A stretch of DNA of 64,000 nt, from contig NC_053422.1 in the NCBI RefSeq assembly GCF_016859285.1, positions 22,018,501 to 22,082,500 of the forward strand, given 5' to 3'. A model generated the notes under the pieces. The model was not told the DNA's origin, searched no databases, and saw only the letters and a program-made list of their open reading frames with translations. Below, in pieces: positions 1 through 19,927 of the stretch; position 1 is the first letter of the stretch, and each line of letters begins with the position of its first letter. A program made the translations under genes and the position numbers. The stretch comes from Xiphias gladius (Eukaryota > Chordata > Actinopteri > Istiophoriformes > Xiphiidae).

Positions 1-9295
<9,295 letters not shown>

Positions 9296-9542
9296 GTTAA
9301 ATCCCTGACGCTGACACGAGTCCGGCTACGCAGCGGTTGGTCGCCCTGCTCCTCGCAGACACTTTGCGGGCGGATTGCTCGGCAGTGAGACAAAAACCAA
9401 CAACAACAAACTTCCCAGGCCGAGAGGCGGTGTGTCTGTTGCAGGCAGCGCAGACTATCTGCGCAAATGCTCCGGTTCTCAGCACTGGATGGAGCTTGGC
9501 ATTCCTCCTCCGCCTCTGCTCTGCCTCCCCGCCCCCTTCTAG

Positions 9543-9543
<1 letters not shown>

Positions 9544-9586
<43 letters not shown>
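9544..9586. repeat. (CT)n tract in the sh3bgrl 5' region
   Basis: About 21 uninterrupted CT units, roughly 250 bp upstream of the sh3bgrl start codon; read as (GA)n in the sh3bgrl sense. Confidence 0.95.
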
Positions 9587-9590
<4 letters not shown>

Positions 9591-10006
9591 GAGCAGCACA
9601 CACTCGGAGACACGTACGCGCACGCACCGAGAGCCGATAGGCCTATCATGACGGCTCCACAGTTGAGGTTACATTGTCTGAATTTCAGCGGCGACCCCAT
9701 TGTCTGTAAGCCAGACATTGACTATTGTTTTTTTTTTTTTTTTTTAAACGTTGCACATGTGCACCGTTGCAGGTGTTTCAGTACACGCAGGCACGGTTGC
9801 GTTCCGGGGAGGGGGGACAAGGTCTAAAAATCCGCTCTGGTGTGGAACACTTCTGAGCGCTTTTGTGTAACAGCACAGCCTGTGGAAGCGCCGTCTTGAG
9901 CAGCCACATTCATTAGACGGGCACTGTGGGCCCCCTGCAGGCGTCTGGGGCAAGCGACGCAGGGTTTCTCCCTGAAACGAATTTAGGAAAGCCGACTGAC
10001 AAACAC

Positions 10007-10032
10007 AAAAAAAAAAAAAAAAAAAAAAAAAA
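10007..10032. repeat. A26 homopolymer in the divergent promoter
   Basis: Uninterrupted A tract about 20 bp left of the YY1-type site and about 590 bp upstream of the hmgn start codon. Confidence 0.9.
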
Positions 10033-10049
10033 TGTGTCGGAGAGGAGTG

Positions 10050-10060
10050 GGCGCCATATT
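10050..10060 (-). promoter_or_regulatory. YY1-type binding site
   Basis: GGCGCCATATT on the plus strand reads AATATGGCGCC on the minus strand, a full match to the classical YY1 consensus. It lies inside the divergent promoter, where YY1 sites commonly mark 5' ends. Occupancy is inferred. Confidence 0.55.
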
Positions 10061-10623
10061 GGACTCAAACACGAAGTGAATCTGTGGAGAAATGTCTCCT
10101 AGGTGGCTGCTGCAGATGTGAGCGCTGGCTTTTAGACGGGCCAGCGTGGAGACACGGCTTTACACCGGGGCATGTTACCCGCCGCCGGGGCCTGTGTAAC
10201 GTTGCGTACAGGTTAGCCTCGCGGCCTCTCTGTCTCTCTTCCCTCTCTCTCTGTCTCTCTCTCTCACACACAGTGAACGAACACACTTGTATGAAGGCAA
10301 CATGTCCTCGGATGCGATCCGTTCGTTCTCGCAGGCTTCCTCCCATCTCTCCCTGCAAGAAGCCATTCGCGCAGACCCCAGAACATCACCGGCTCCAAAA
10401 TTCCAAGTGTTCTGCAGCCCCGAATGGCGTCACCTGATTGGCCGAGAGCCTATCAATCATGCCTTTAGCCGCACCCCTCCCCCCATTCAACCACTCGCCT
10501 CTCTGTTCCAGTGTGTTTACTACACTGCCGAGCATAAGGGAGACACTCGTCTTCACATGCACTGAACCCACTAAGAAAAACAGTTTTTAGTTGTATTCTT
10601 AAGAAAACCTCCAAGAGATCAGC

Positions 10624-13036
10624 ATGCCCAAGAGAAAGGTACGTATCCTCGAAATAATAAAAATTGTTTGAGGGGGATATGAGCTATTAATGCAATGCAA
10701 ACGATTGTGAAGACATCCCTCTGAGACATTACTTAATTATAACGCCATGTATAACCGTTATTTCTCGCCGTGGATTTTTGCCTATTTTCTAGATATAATG
10801 TACATTTTTTGTGTGTTAGAATGAATATTTTCCTGCGCGGACAGGGCCTTTAAAACGCGTTTTCGTGTGAGAGCCGCTGTCCTTTGGGGAGTCAGAAGTC
10901 TCTTTCGGTCTCCATGCAGTTAAAGCACAAGCAGCAGCCATGCTTTGCAGCTCTTGTCCACCTTCGTCGCCGACCTACCGAGAACAAACGCTTCACTTAT
11001 CGCCGCTTCGCCGCCAAACCGGCCGAAAGTGCCGCCAGAAAATGCTTTAGTGCCTTTACTTTGCATTTTGACCGCAAAAACAAACATTCGCCGTCGCGTT
11101 TGGATAAAATTATATATTTTCTCTCTTTGTTCATAGTCCCAAATGGCTGCGATGGCGTGGCTCTGCCGCACGGTGGCGCGCGCGAGCCTTAGCAGGTCCC
11201 TCCCCCTTCTCCAAGACTCCCGCGCCAGCTTTCAAAACTGAGCCTCATGCATTGAATGAGAGAAAGAGATGGGGGAGTGAAAGGGAAAAGCAGGGCCTGG
11301 GCCCTCAAAATATGGCTCCAGAGGCCCGCATGGCTGAGCTCTCACAGCCTATTGCTGAAACCGTGCATTACCCCAACATCCCCGGACTCCAATCCATGAA
11401 ATCTAGCTGTATCTGACATAAATTTTTGTTTTCGCGTGAAACTCAAAAGTTTTTTCAGCAGGCCTGTAATTATCCGTATTATGTGCCCGAAGCATTTAGC
11501 AGCCGTTTCCTCTTAATATAAACACCGGTTCAACTCCTGCTAATGCTGTATTTTAATTTTTTTTCTGTTTTAACCTGTTATATTTGTGTTTTTCCGGCAC
11601 AGGGAACAGAAGGAGGAGAAAAGGAGGAGGTAAGAGGGGGACAGCGTGAGCAACACCTCATACACGTGATAAAAACTCAATTTTTATCAGTATGTGGGAA
11701 ATGTATGGGCATTGTCTAGAAAAAAGTACTTCGGGATTGAATTCAAATGTCTGTTTTCCTGAATACAGTCTCAGTCAAAATAAAAGCCCCCTGATAACAG
11801 TCTTTGTTCTGTTTCAGCCCCAGAGGAGATCAGCTCGGTTATCAGCGGTAAGAAGACACACACACACACACACAATGTCACTAAGTTCATTAACATCAAC
11901 AGATGCTGCTGTTTAACGTCTACAGGAGAGTAGAATTCTTAAAAGCGGTTACACACTCGTAACTAATTAGACCAAGCCAAGCATTGCTTTTAGAGAAGCA
12001 AAAACCACGTTTAGAAACATTTCTTTTCATGAACACTTGAGTTTGATTCCTCACAATAAAAAAATATAAAACTTGTTATTTTCACATTAACAAGCTTAAG
12101 AATCACCAAAGAATACTTATGTAGTGCAATAGATAGTAATAAAGTTAGCGGAAATAACCTCAGAGATGATAAAATAAATTATTCCACAATTAAAACTTGA
12201 TTTATAAATGTTACAAAAAGTAAAAACAGCAGGACTGGTCACTGAAAACACTTGCACATGTATGTATTTGTAATATTAACTAAATACCAATAGCTGGCAC
12301 AATAGAAGCTCTCAGAATCATTACTTTTGGTATTTTAATATTGTCTGAATTCTTTAATTTTGGCCGATTTAAAGGACTGTCGTATTAATGTTATTAAGCC
12401 TCTTACAATGTCTTAATTAAAAGCGGTTTTCTTTTAGGGAACATTTTAGACTTTAGTTCCTCTTCACCCATTTAAAAAAAAAAAGTGTCTTATTGGAGCC
12501 AAAGTCCTCTGGTTCTCTTTAGAATAATAAGGAAAGTGGTAACTTGGCAAAGAAAATACTTTAGTGTGTAAGTTTAGCTATTCTTTTCCCTTTCTCTTCG
12601 TAGAAACCGATCCAACCCAAGCCGGAGCCAAAGGTCAAGAAGGCAGCAAAGGTAGGTGATACTAGCCCTGATTCTGAATTAACCGTCACTGGAAAACCAA
12701 TACAAGACGCGGGTAGTGTGTGAATATTCAGCCTGCTAACAGCTTGTTCTGTTGCCACTGCAGAAAGAAAAGGCTGTGAATGATAAGAAAGAGGACAAGA
12801 AGACCAAGAAGGCAAAGGAGAACGCCGAGGCAGAGGCAAACGAGGAAAACCACTCTGAGAACGGAGAGGCCAAGACCAACGAGGTGAGTGGACGAAAGAG
12901 TTCTCAGCCGCAGGAGAAGCAGGGTGTTATAGACTTAAGATGCACAGTATCAAAAGTTTTGACCTTGGACTGTCTTCTTGTCCCACAGGTGGAGGCAGCC
13001 CCTGAGGAGGCCAAGGAGGAGGCCAAGTCCGAGTAG
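10624..13036 (+). CDS. hmgn (HMGN1/HMGN5-type nucleosome-binding protein), 95 aa, six coding exons
   Basis: HMGN proteins bind nucleosome cores in the nucleus and loosen compaction. Coding exons are 10624-10638, 11603-11629, 11818-11847, 12604-12651, 12764-12883 and 12989-13036, all phase 0 with GT-AG borders, totalling 288 nt. The protein starts MPKRK. Exon 3 encodes the invariant nucleosome-binding core RRSARLSA, and exon 4 adds KPIQPKPEPKVKK. Lysine-rich sequence and then an acidic tail rich in A, E and K follow, ending EEAKSE. The six-exon layout and the 5-residue first exon match vertebrate HMGN genes. The tail resembles HMGN1, while synteny (SH3BGRL, TENT5D) points to HMGN5. It lacks the long acidic C-terminus of mammalian HMGN5. 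Exact orthology is left open. Confidence 0.92.
10639..12988 (+). other. hmgn introns
   Basis: Five introns. The first (10639-11602) is CpG-rich in its first 600 bp and probably part of the promoter island. The 0.76-kb third intron (11848-12603) is AT-rich. No extra exon or RNA gene was recognised. Confidence 0.6.
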
Positions 13037-13566
13037 CACCACTGCCCAAGCTTCCTCCTCCTCTACAATCCCCCCCCACCCTCCTCCGAACCCCCCAGCC
13101 AGCCAGCCAGCCCCCCCAAGTCTCTCACATGGTTTCCCTCCAAGGCGTATTGTTAACAGAGGAATATTTTTATCAATGATTTTATAAGTATCCGTACAGA
13201 TTTTTAGCACAAAAAGCAAAGCTGATTATGGAGCGCCTTGCAGATTTGCAGTGGTCATATCAAGTGTCTGCAAGCAAGATGAACACACTAAAATCTTTTT
13301 TAAATGGCATTTCATGATTGTTGAAGGCTTGTTTGGTGTAGAAAGTGCGTCCCTGCCGGATTGGCTATGTTGTGAGTTGTGTACTCCTGTGTTTTTCCGC
13401 CCTTCCCTGATCTTCCCCCTCCTCTCCCGCCACAGATTAGACCTTCCTCCCCCTACAGTTCAGCCTTTATCCATGTTTTATTAACGGTTCAGCCATGTTA
13501 ATGTGGGTGATTCTTTTAGACCTCTAAATGTGCAGTGAGTTCCCTTTGCTTCTGTCTCATGGTCTT

Positions 13567-13626
13567 GTTTTTTTTTTTTTTTTTTTTTTTCATTGAAATC
13601 GTGTTTTAAAAAAAAAAAAAAAAAAG
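13567..13626. repeat. T homopolymer followed by A homopolymer in the hmgn 3' UTR
   Basis: A run of more than 20 T is separated by about 18 bp from a run of about 18 A. In RNA these could pair into a long A-U hairpin. Confidence 0.85.
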
Positions 13627-13864
13627 CGTGTTGAAGAGTGTTGTCCATAAGAAAGAGGAAGACGAACATGTGAAACATTCCGGGAACAGCGATTGCCTCC
13701 GACCCGTCTCCTAGACGACCCTGCGTGTAAAACAGCTCCTGCTCCATCCACGCTGTCATGTCAGCTTTTCTAAACACTCTGGTTTTTTTAAAACGATTGA
13801 ATTTGGAAACCTTCTCTGACAAATGCAGGTGTCTGGTCCCTCTCTTATGTTCTGAAATTCTCTT

Positions 13865-13870
13865 AATAAA
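13865..13870 (+). terminator. AATAAA poly(A) signal of hmgn
   Basis: Canonical hexamer about 830 nt after the hmgn stop codon and the first good one in sense orientation. Confidence 0.75.
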
Positions 13871-15502
13871 AAGAAGTCCTGGGAATTTTCCTCGAATCAG
13901 TGACTCAAGTTTGTTTTCTTCAACAGATTTTGTATTGCATTGATAGAAGTTGAAGCTTCTACGTTATTACCAAATAGTCAAATTATAAACTCTGTAAACA
14001 TGTATCTACAAACACATTCAACTTCAGTGGTACCTCGGAGAGTGCAGCTTAAAACTCCAGCACTCACTCTGTAAATAAATGCAACAATGTGCCATCTTGA
14101 AATTAAAATGGAAAGATACATTGTGGCCCGCGAAGGTGTGCTCAGCCAGGTTCATATTAAGTCTCCATTAACCACATGAGAGCTTTTCAGTGTTTATCTG
14201 TATAAGGAGATGTATACTCAGACATTCAATGCACGTAATAGCATTCATTTTAACAGAAGTGGATTCAGACTGATGCTGTGACCTCTGACTAAATAAAACA
14301 CATCTGTAATGTAATTTCACCGTAGACAAATTCAACATTTCCTCTGAGAGTGCTGCTGAAGGGTAAAGATTCTTAATGGAGGCGACCCATCCTACGTATT
14401 TGCTTTGCCTGATTTAAGTCAGTATTTGTTAGCTGAGGATTTGGATCTGGATTGTTAGGTCCTCTGTAATCTTCAAAGCAGCACGATTTATTCCACAGAT
14501 CCATAGGAAGGTCAGGCCAGCCAAAGGTCACTAGCTGGGACACTAGTCCAAGATTACCTGATAAGGAGTGTGTGACCTCCTGGGAGACATTCTCTTTCAT
14601 TCATCATCTTTAAAGAATGATTTATCCTTGTTGTGAATCACTAAAATGGTCAAGTAAAGGACATTAGACTCAACAACTGAATGAAGGCCTCCAGTGAAGC
14701 CTATGTCTTTTATGCTCCTGTCTTGTAGCGTCAAAATACTGAGGGAAGTAATAGTGCTCTGTGAATCCCTTCCAATGGAGGCCGAAACCAACTTAAAGAG
14801 CAGACAGTGTCTATCCACCCAAGATCTTCCTTCCCTTTTGGACCTCACGCACTCATATTTAACTCTCCATGAACTCAGGCGAGAGCGCTGTGACGCATAT
14901 CAACCTCAAAGCTCAAACAAAATATCGCCGGTTTATTTAGCAACATCATTCAAAGACAGCTCCACATTTTGTTTTTGCATTCAAAGCTGCATGCATCAGT
15001 TCCTGGTAGAGGCCTGGCAGGAGCAGGCATGAGAACATGCATGTAGCCTATTAGGCAAACAGAACGAATAGGCTTTCGCTGAGCTCTGTGTGTGTGCATT
15101 CGCCTCCAGCAGTCACAGTGTGTAAACGTGTATGTCTATGCAATCTTTCAAGCCCAAACCTCCCTTTGCTTAGCAATAAAATATGCAATGAGGCATTCTT
15201 AAAATTATATAGTGAAAACGATTCATAATCCCCTCTATAAAAACATCATTTTAAGGATTTGATGAGCTGCAACTGTCTGGTCAGGTCCTCTGCTTTACCC
15301 CCTGCATCAGCTGTTACTGTTAGTTTAACTATGATTCACTGCCTCCATTTTCCACAGAACATGACGCTGTCCTCGTTTTCGACTTTTCTTCCGCTATTTT
15401 GTGCAGCAGTTGCAGCTCCTCTGACCTGCATTGTCATGGCCGAGCACCGGGCTCCATTTTGTCGATATTGTGTTGTGTGCAGAGCGTTATTGCGGCGCAT
15501 CA

Positions 15503-15516
15503 CCACTAGATGGCAG
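15503..15516 (+). promoter_or_regulatory. Candidate CTCF binding site
   Basis: CCACTAGATGGCAG fits the CTCF core CCASYAGRKGGCRS at every position. It sits in the intergenic space between hmgn and tent5d, inside a locally less AT-rich stretch (15.35-15.55 kb). Insulator function is inferred. Confidence 0.5.
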
Positions 15517-17230
15517 CCTCGTCTCATCTTAAATCCTGCAAGCACGGAGGAACAATGCTCATGGTACCCTGTGGAGCTTTGATTAACCTTACAATGCATT
15601 AGCTGATATATTAAAAGTGTTATTATTCCTGAGGCATATTACCAGGATACATTGAATAACAGGAGGCAGATCATAAATTTCATCTTGAAAAAGCACTTTA
15701 AAACACCAAAAAGTGGATCCCTGCAGGCTTTCATCTCTTCATTCTTTCTTTTAATCCTTTGTCAACATCATCCATTTGATACATTTACTTTCCTATTTTA
15801 CCTGTTTTCAACCAGACAGTTCAATTAAGAGCAAATTCTCAGGCCCAGGCTATGAATGCAGCATCCTCTGTGTGAGATCTACTGACAAAGTGCAGTGATC
15901 TAAAGGAAACTACAGGTAATACGGTATTGCCCCGACAGAAAGTTTCTGATCTCGGCCACAGTGGTCTCCCTTTTCCACGCCACCTTCTTTCATCTGTGCA
16001 GTCCTTGTGATTTTCCTCAGCTCTTACACCTTCACTGATGCGTCTATTCAACCTGTCACCTGTGATCAGCCTTCCGACTCGTCAAGGGCTTGGATACTGA
16101 GATGCAGACAAACACACGCGCGAGCAGACATACAGCCCCCTCCTAAGGCACTCTGACATCGATGAGCTAATTACTCCAATATTATTCTATGTTTTGTCTG
16201 TGCCTACTTGCTGCCTGGTGTGCCTGGACTGAATGCTTGTCTGCATGCTTAACTGTCTGTCTGACCATCTGCCAGTCTCCCTGTTTGTCTGCTGTTCATC
16301 CTCTTCTGTCTCCTTTCACTGTCTAGCCTGAGTAATCACAAGGGAGTTGTGCCCCAGCTGTGCACAAACCCCCAGTGTGCGCCGTCATCTCTCTGATGGG
16401 GTATGATATGTTGATAAAATAGCCAATTTTCCCTTTTTAACCATGTGCATATTCTATTCTGTCATCCCACACATTTCCAGGCCCTGTCTTCTCCCTGCAC
16501 GCATCCATTCAACGTTCACAGCGTTCTGGTCAAAGTCTTGAACGAAGGACGGGTGAATTACTGTTTGTGTGTGAGGGACCGTGCGTGTTTGCACACACCC
16601 ACACCTTCCCGTGTGCGTTGGTGTGTGTAGTATGGGGGGGGGTGTCTTGCTGTAAAGGATGAGAATGACCTTTTGCGGGGAAATGATTTAAATGATGTCC
16701 TGTCGTCACCAGGGATACTAGTGTGTAAATGTGGATGAGCATTTGTTGTGGAAAGAACGTCACACTTTGTACATGCTCTCACACATACACAATAGTAAGA
16801 GGACCATACACACACAAGCTGCCAACAGGCACAGGTTCACATTTTGTTTAAAAAAGCCTGAGTCAAATGTCCTCCCTCTAGACTGGACCTTAGTGATGCT
16901 TGAAATGAACAGATGTTTAGTGGCAAGGTTCTCTAGTATGCTACTCTGAGAGGATGTTGCTCTCTGGCTGTGTTCGACGGTTTTATTTATCTGCTGGGCC
17001 CACTGCACTCTATGGGGGTGGGATGTACAGGAGGCAGTGAATGGGAAGAGGCAGGGTGAGAAGGAGAGGAAGAGAAAGTACCGGGAGGTGAGGACGGGGG
17101 GGGGATGCAAAGAGGAGAGGAAGTGTGCAGGGGAGATGAGCTGGATGCAGATGGGGATCTATTCTCTCCATGCACGCAGACAAGATGGAAATGAGTGGGC
17201 GTCTGTGACGTCAATCAGTGTAGACACAAA

Positions 17231-17256
17231 CACACACACACACACACACACACACA
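17231..17256. repeat. (CA)13 microsatellite
   Basis: Uninterrupted CA units at the left edge of the repeat block around 17.3-17.6 kb. Confidence 0.95.
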
Positions 17257-17406
17257 GTCGTGTCTCCATGACTTCAGAGGACATCACATGGACTTACATT
17301 CATTTCCTGGAGACTTACTCTAACCTTAACCATAGCTACTAATTGCCTAGCCCTAACCTTTACCCTAATCTTAAATCATGTCTTCACCTTAAAAGTTAAT
17401 GATTTA

Positions 17407-17439
17407 CCTTATGGGGACTTGCTTTTTGTCCCCATAAGG
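17407..17439. repeat. 12-bp perfect inverted repeat in a microsatellite-associated repeat
   Basis: CCTTATGGGGAC at 17407-17418 and GTCCCCATAAGG at 17428-17439 are perfect complements with a 9-base loop. A third partial copy, AGTCCCCATAA, follows at about 17445. The block sits between two CA tracts next to CCTAACC-like sequence, a composition I know from a widespread fish repeat. Confidence 0.8.
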
Positions 17440-17506
17440 AGGATAAGTCCCCATAATGTCACTGTGTTAACAGATTTAGGTCCCCACAACATGAGTAATA
17501 CCTGGA

Positions 17507-17507
<1 letters not shown>

Positions 17508-17587
<80 letters not shown>
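17508..17587. repeat. (CA)40 microsatellite
   Basis: 80 bp of uninterrupted CA. Confidence 0.97.
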
Positions 17588-17589
<2 letters not shown>

Positions 17590-17789
17590 GAGACACTCCC
17601 CTCCTCTTCCATTCCCATGCTAATACATGCTTCACTGCAAACAGAAGCAGTGCTACAGATCACAGGCATAAACATCAGCACGCAGAAAGAGACCCCCCCC
17701 CCAACAAATACAAACATGAGCATACGCACATTCAGACATGCAGATCTGAGTTTCAACCTTTGACAAAGCTGATGATTTCAGGCTATAAT

Positions 17790-17897
17790 TTCTGTAAGTC
17801 ATTCAGTACCTAGATCCTTTTGTTAAGTAAAAGAATCGTTATACCATTGTAAAAATACGCCAGTAAAAGTCCTGCATTCAAAAACATAGTCAATTCT
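17790..17897. repeat. Fragment of the AGTAAAAGTCCTGCATTC repeat family
   Basis: The stretch around 17868-17885 (AGTAAAAGTCCTGCATTCAAAA) recurs at 42.38-42.40 kb in a longer copy. This fragment is truncated where the Tc1-like remnant begins, suggesting the transposon inserted into it. Confidence 0.55.
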
Positions 17898-19060
17898 GAA
17901 AGTATTCAGACCCTTTCCCTCTTATACTTTATTTTGTTGTACGTTTAATTGTAAATGGATAAATTTGCCATTTTGTCCATCAATCTACACTCAATAATCC
18001 CAAATCACAAAGTGAGACTGTGTTTTTAGAAATTTTTGCAAATTTAATCAAAATCAAAAACTGAAATTGCTCATTTGCAAAAGCATTCAGTTCCTTAATT
18101 CAGTACTTTGTAGAAGCCCCTTTGGCAGCGGTTACAGCTTTGATTTTCTTGGCTAAGTCTCTACAAGCTTTGAACACCTAGATTTGGGCAGTTCATCCCA
18201 CTCTTCCTGGCAGATCCTCTCAAACTCTGTCAGATTGGATGGGAAACGTCTGTGAACTGTCATCTCCAGGTCTCTCCACAGATATTCTGTGGGGTTCAAG
18301 TCTGGGCTTTGGCTGGGCCACTCAAAGACCATCAGAGACTTGTCCTAAAGCCTTTCTCATAGGACCTTTCTGTATTCGGCGGCATTCAGCCTTCCATCAG
18401 TTCTGACCAGTCTCCCTGTCCCTGCTGCTGAGAAGCCCCCATAGCATGATGCTGCCACCACCATGGTTCACTGTAGGGATGGTATTAGCCAGATGAGGAG
18501 CGGAGCCTGGTGTTTGGAGACACAGTGCTTGGAGTTCTGCCCAGAAGGTTCAATTTTTGTCACATGGCTCACGTGGCTCCCGTCTACACACACTACCATA
18601 AAGGCCTGATTGATGCAGTGCTCCTGAGATGGTCATCTTTCTGGCTGGTTCTCCCATCTCTGCAGAGGAGTTCCGAAGCCCTGTTAGAGTGACCGTTGGG
18701 TTCTTGGTCACCTCACTGACCAAGGCCCTTCATGCCTCAGTTTGGCTGGACGGCAAACTCTAGGAAGAGTCCCGATGGTTCCAAACTTCTCCCATTTCAC
18801 TATCATTGAGGCCACCGTGCTCCTGGGAACACTCAAAGCTTTAGACATGGTTTTATACCCTTGCCCTGATCTATGCCTCGCCACAATTTTATCACAGAGG
18901 TCTACAGAGTTCCTTGGTCTTCATGGCTTTGTTTTTGTCCTGACATGCAGTGTGAATTGTGGGACCCTAAATGTACAGGTGTGTGTCTTTCTAAACTATG
19001 TCAAATAAATTCAGTTTGCCACAGGTGGACAACCATCTCAAGAAAAATGACCTCTAAATT
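17898..19060 (-). mobile_element. Inactivated Tc1-like transposon remnant
   Basis: The left end AGTATTCAGACCCTTT is typical of a large fish Tc1/mariner family. Landmarks of that family's transposase gene, read antisense, follow in order: CTGTCAGATTGGATGGG, CAGGTCTCTCCACAGATATTC, TGGGCTTTGGCTGGGCCACTC, ATGATGCTGCCACCACCATG and CACCGTGCTCCTGGGAAC. The transposase frame on the minus strand is broken by frameshifts, and a segment is missing near 18.34-18.36 kb. No open frame longer than about 90 codons survives. The right end near 19.05 kb lacks a clear copy of the left terminus. Family assignment is from memory; transposition competence is excluded by the decay. Confidence 0.85.
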
Positions 19061-19763
19061 TTAAGGCAAATAATATAGAAATAGAAATATATATTAACAA
19101 TTACATAGTTGCACATGTGCTGCTGTGTGAAGTTAGATAATTTGTAAACCTGTACACCATCCAGCTGCATGTACAGCTGTGCTGCCTTTCTTACGAAATT
19201 GTACCCCTCATTCTGTTGTAAATCTGCCTTTCTGTCTGCTTGATTGATCGCCTGTTATGTAAGCTTGTGTCTTTGTCACATGGCTAACATTATGATCCAT
19301 TATGCAGCATTTAGTTTGCATAATTAACAAAGTAAGGTCTCAGTGACCCACAGGTTCCTAAAGGGATTTGATATTTAACAGATAGATAGTACAGACACCA
19401 TACAGAAAACGTAATTGTCTCAAACTACATTCTGCATCAGTGCATAATTTGTATTGATGTGAGAGGAGTTTAAGTAATTATTGTACAATCTGAGCCTGAA
19501 AATCACACAGATGGGTTGAAGAAGTAGAAGTAGAAAAAAACAAAGGGGTAAGGGTTTTCTAATTCAGGCTCCATGTATGGCGTGTTTTTGACAAGTTCGC
19601 CTTTAAGAAATCATCCATCCATGTCACAGAGTTCTGACGACACAGACTTCTATCTAGAGAAATGAAAAACTATTTTTGAAACACTCCTCACTTCCTTCCC
19701 AATTTTGCTTTTAAGGATGAATTAGTGGATAAAGTAAGATTGCATCCATTTCTATGTGGGGAC

Positions 19764-19764
<1 letters not shown>

Positions 19765-19832
<68 letters not shown>
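19765..19832. repeat. (GT)34 microsatellite
   Basis: 68 bp of uninterrupted GT, separated by about 32 bp from a second GT tract at 19865, suggesting an interrupted single array. Confidence 0.95.
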
Positions 19833-19834
<2 letters not shown>

Positions 19835-19858
19835 TTTTGATGAGGGAGGACTGGAGAT

Positions 19859-19864
<6 letters not shown>

Positions 19865-19924
<60 letters not shown>
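19865..19924. repeat. (GT)30 microsatellite
   Basis: 60 bp of uninterrupted GT, followed by a degenerate GTTT/GT tail to about 19945. Confidence 0.95.

Positions 19925-19927
<3 letters not shown>

Larger units (their letters stand above)
9296..10623. promoter_or_regulatory. Divergent CpG-rich promoter region between sh3bgrl and hmgn
   Basis: The 1.3 kb between the two opposed start codons is clearly richer in CpG than the AT-rich introns on either side. It holds both 5' UTRs and a (CT)n tract. It also has a YY1-type site: the reverse complement of 10050-10060 is AATATGGCGCC, which matches AANATGGCGSC. The arrangement suggests a bidirectional promoter. Exact start sites cannot be read from sequence. 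Confidence 0.7.
13037..13890 (+). other. hmgn 3' UTR
   Basis: Follows the TAG stop. It begins with a C-rich stretch (CCCCCC and CCAGCCAGCCAGC motifs), contains long T and A homopolymers near 13.57-13.63 kb, and ends shortly after an AATAAA hexamer. Long 3' UTRs relative to coding length are typical of HMGN genes. Confidence 0.7.

Noticed and set aside
14597..15032. Overlapping frames of 83 codons (minus) and 112 codons (plus)
   Set aside because: No family resemblance, no splice context fitting either frame, and composition looks random.
17321..17400. Interstitial telomere-like CTAACC sequence
   Set aside because: The units are irregular (CTAACCTTAACC, CCTAACCTTTACCC) and belong to a short dispersed repeat; no perfect TTAGGG array.
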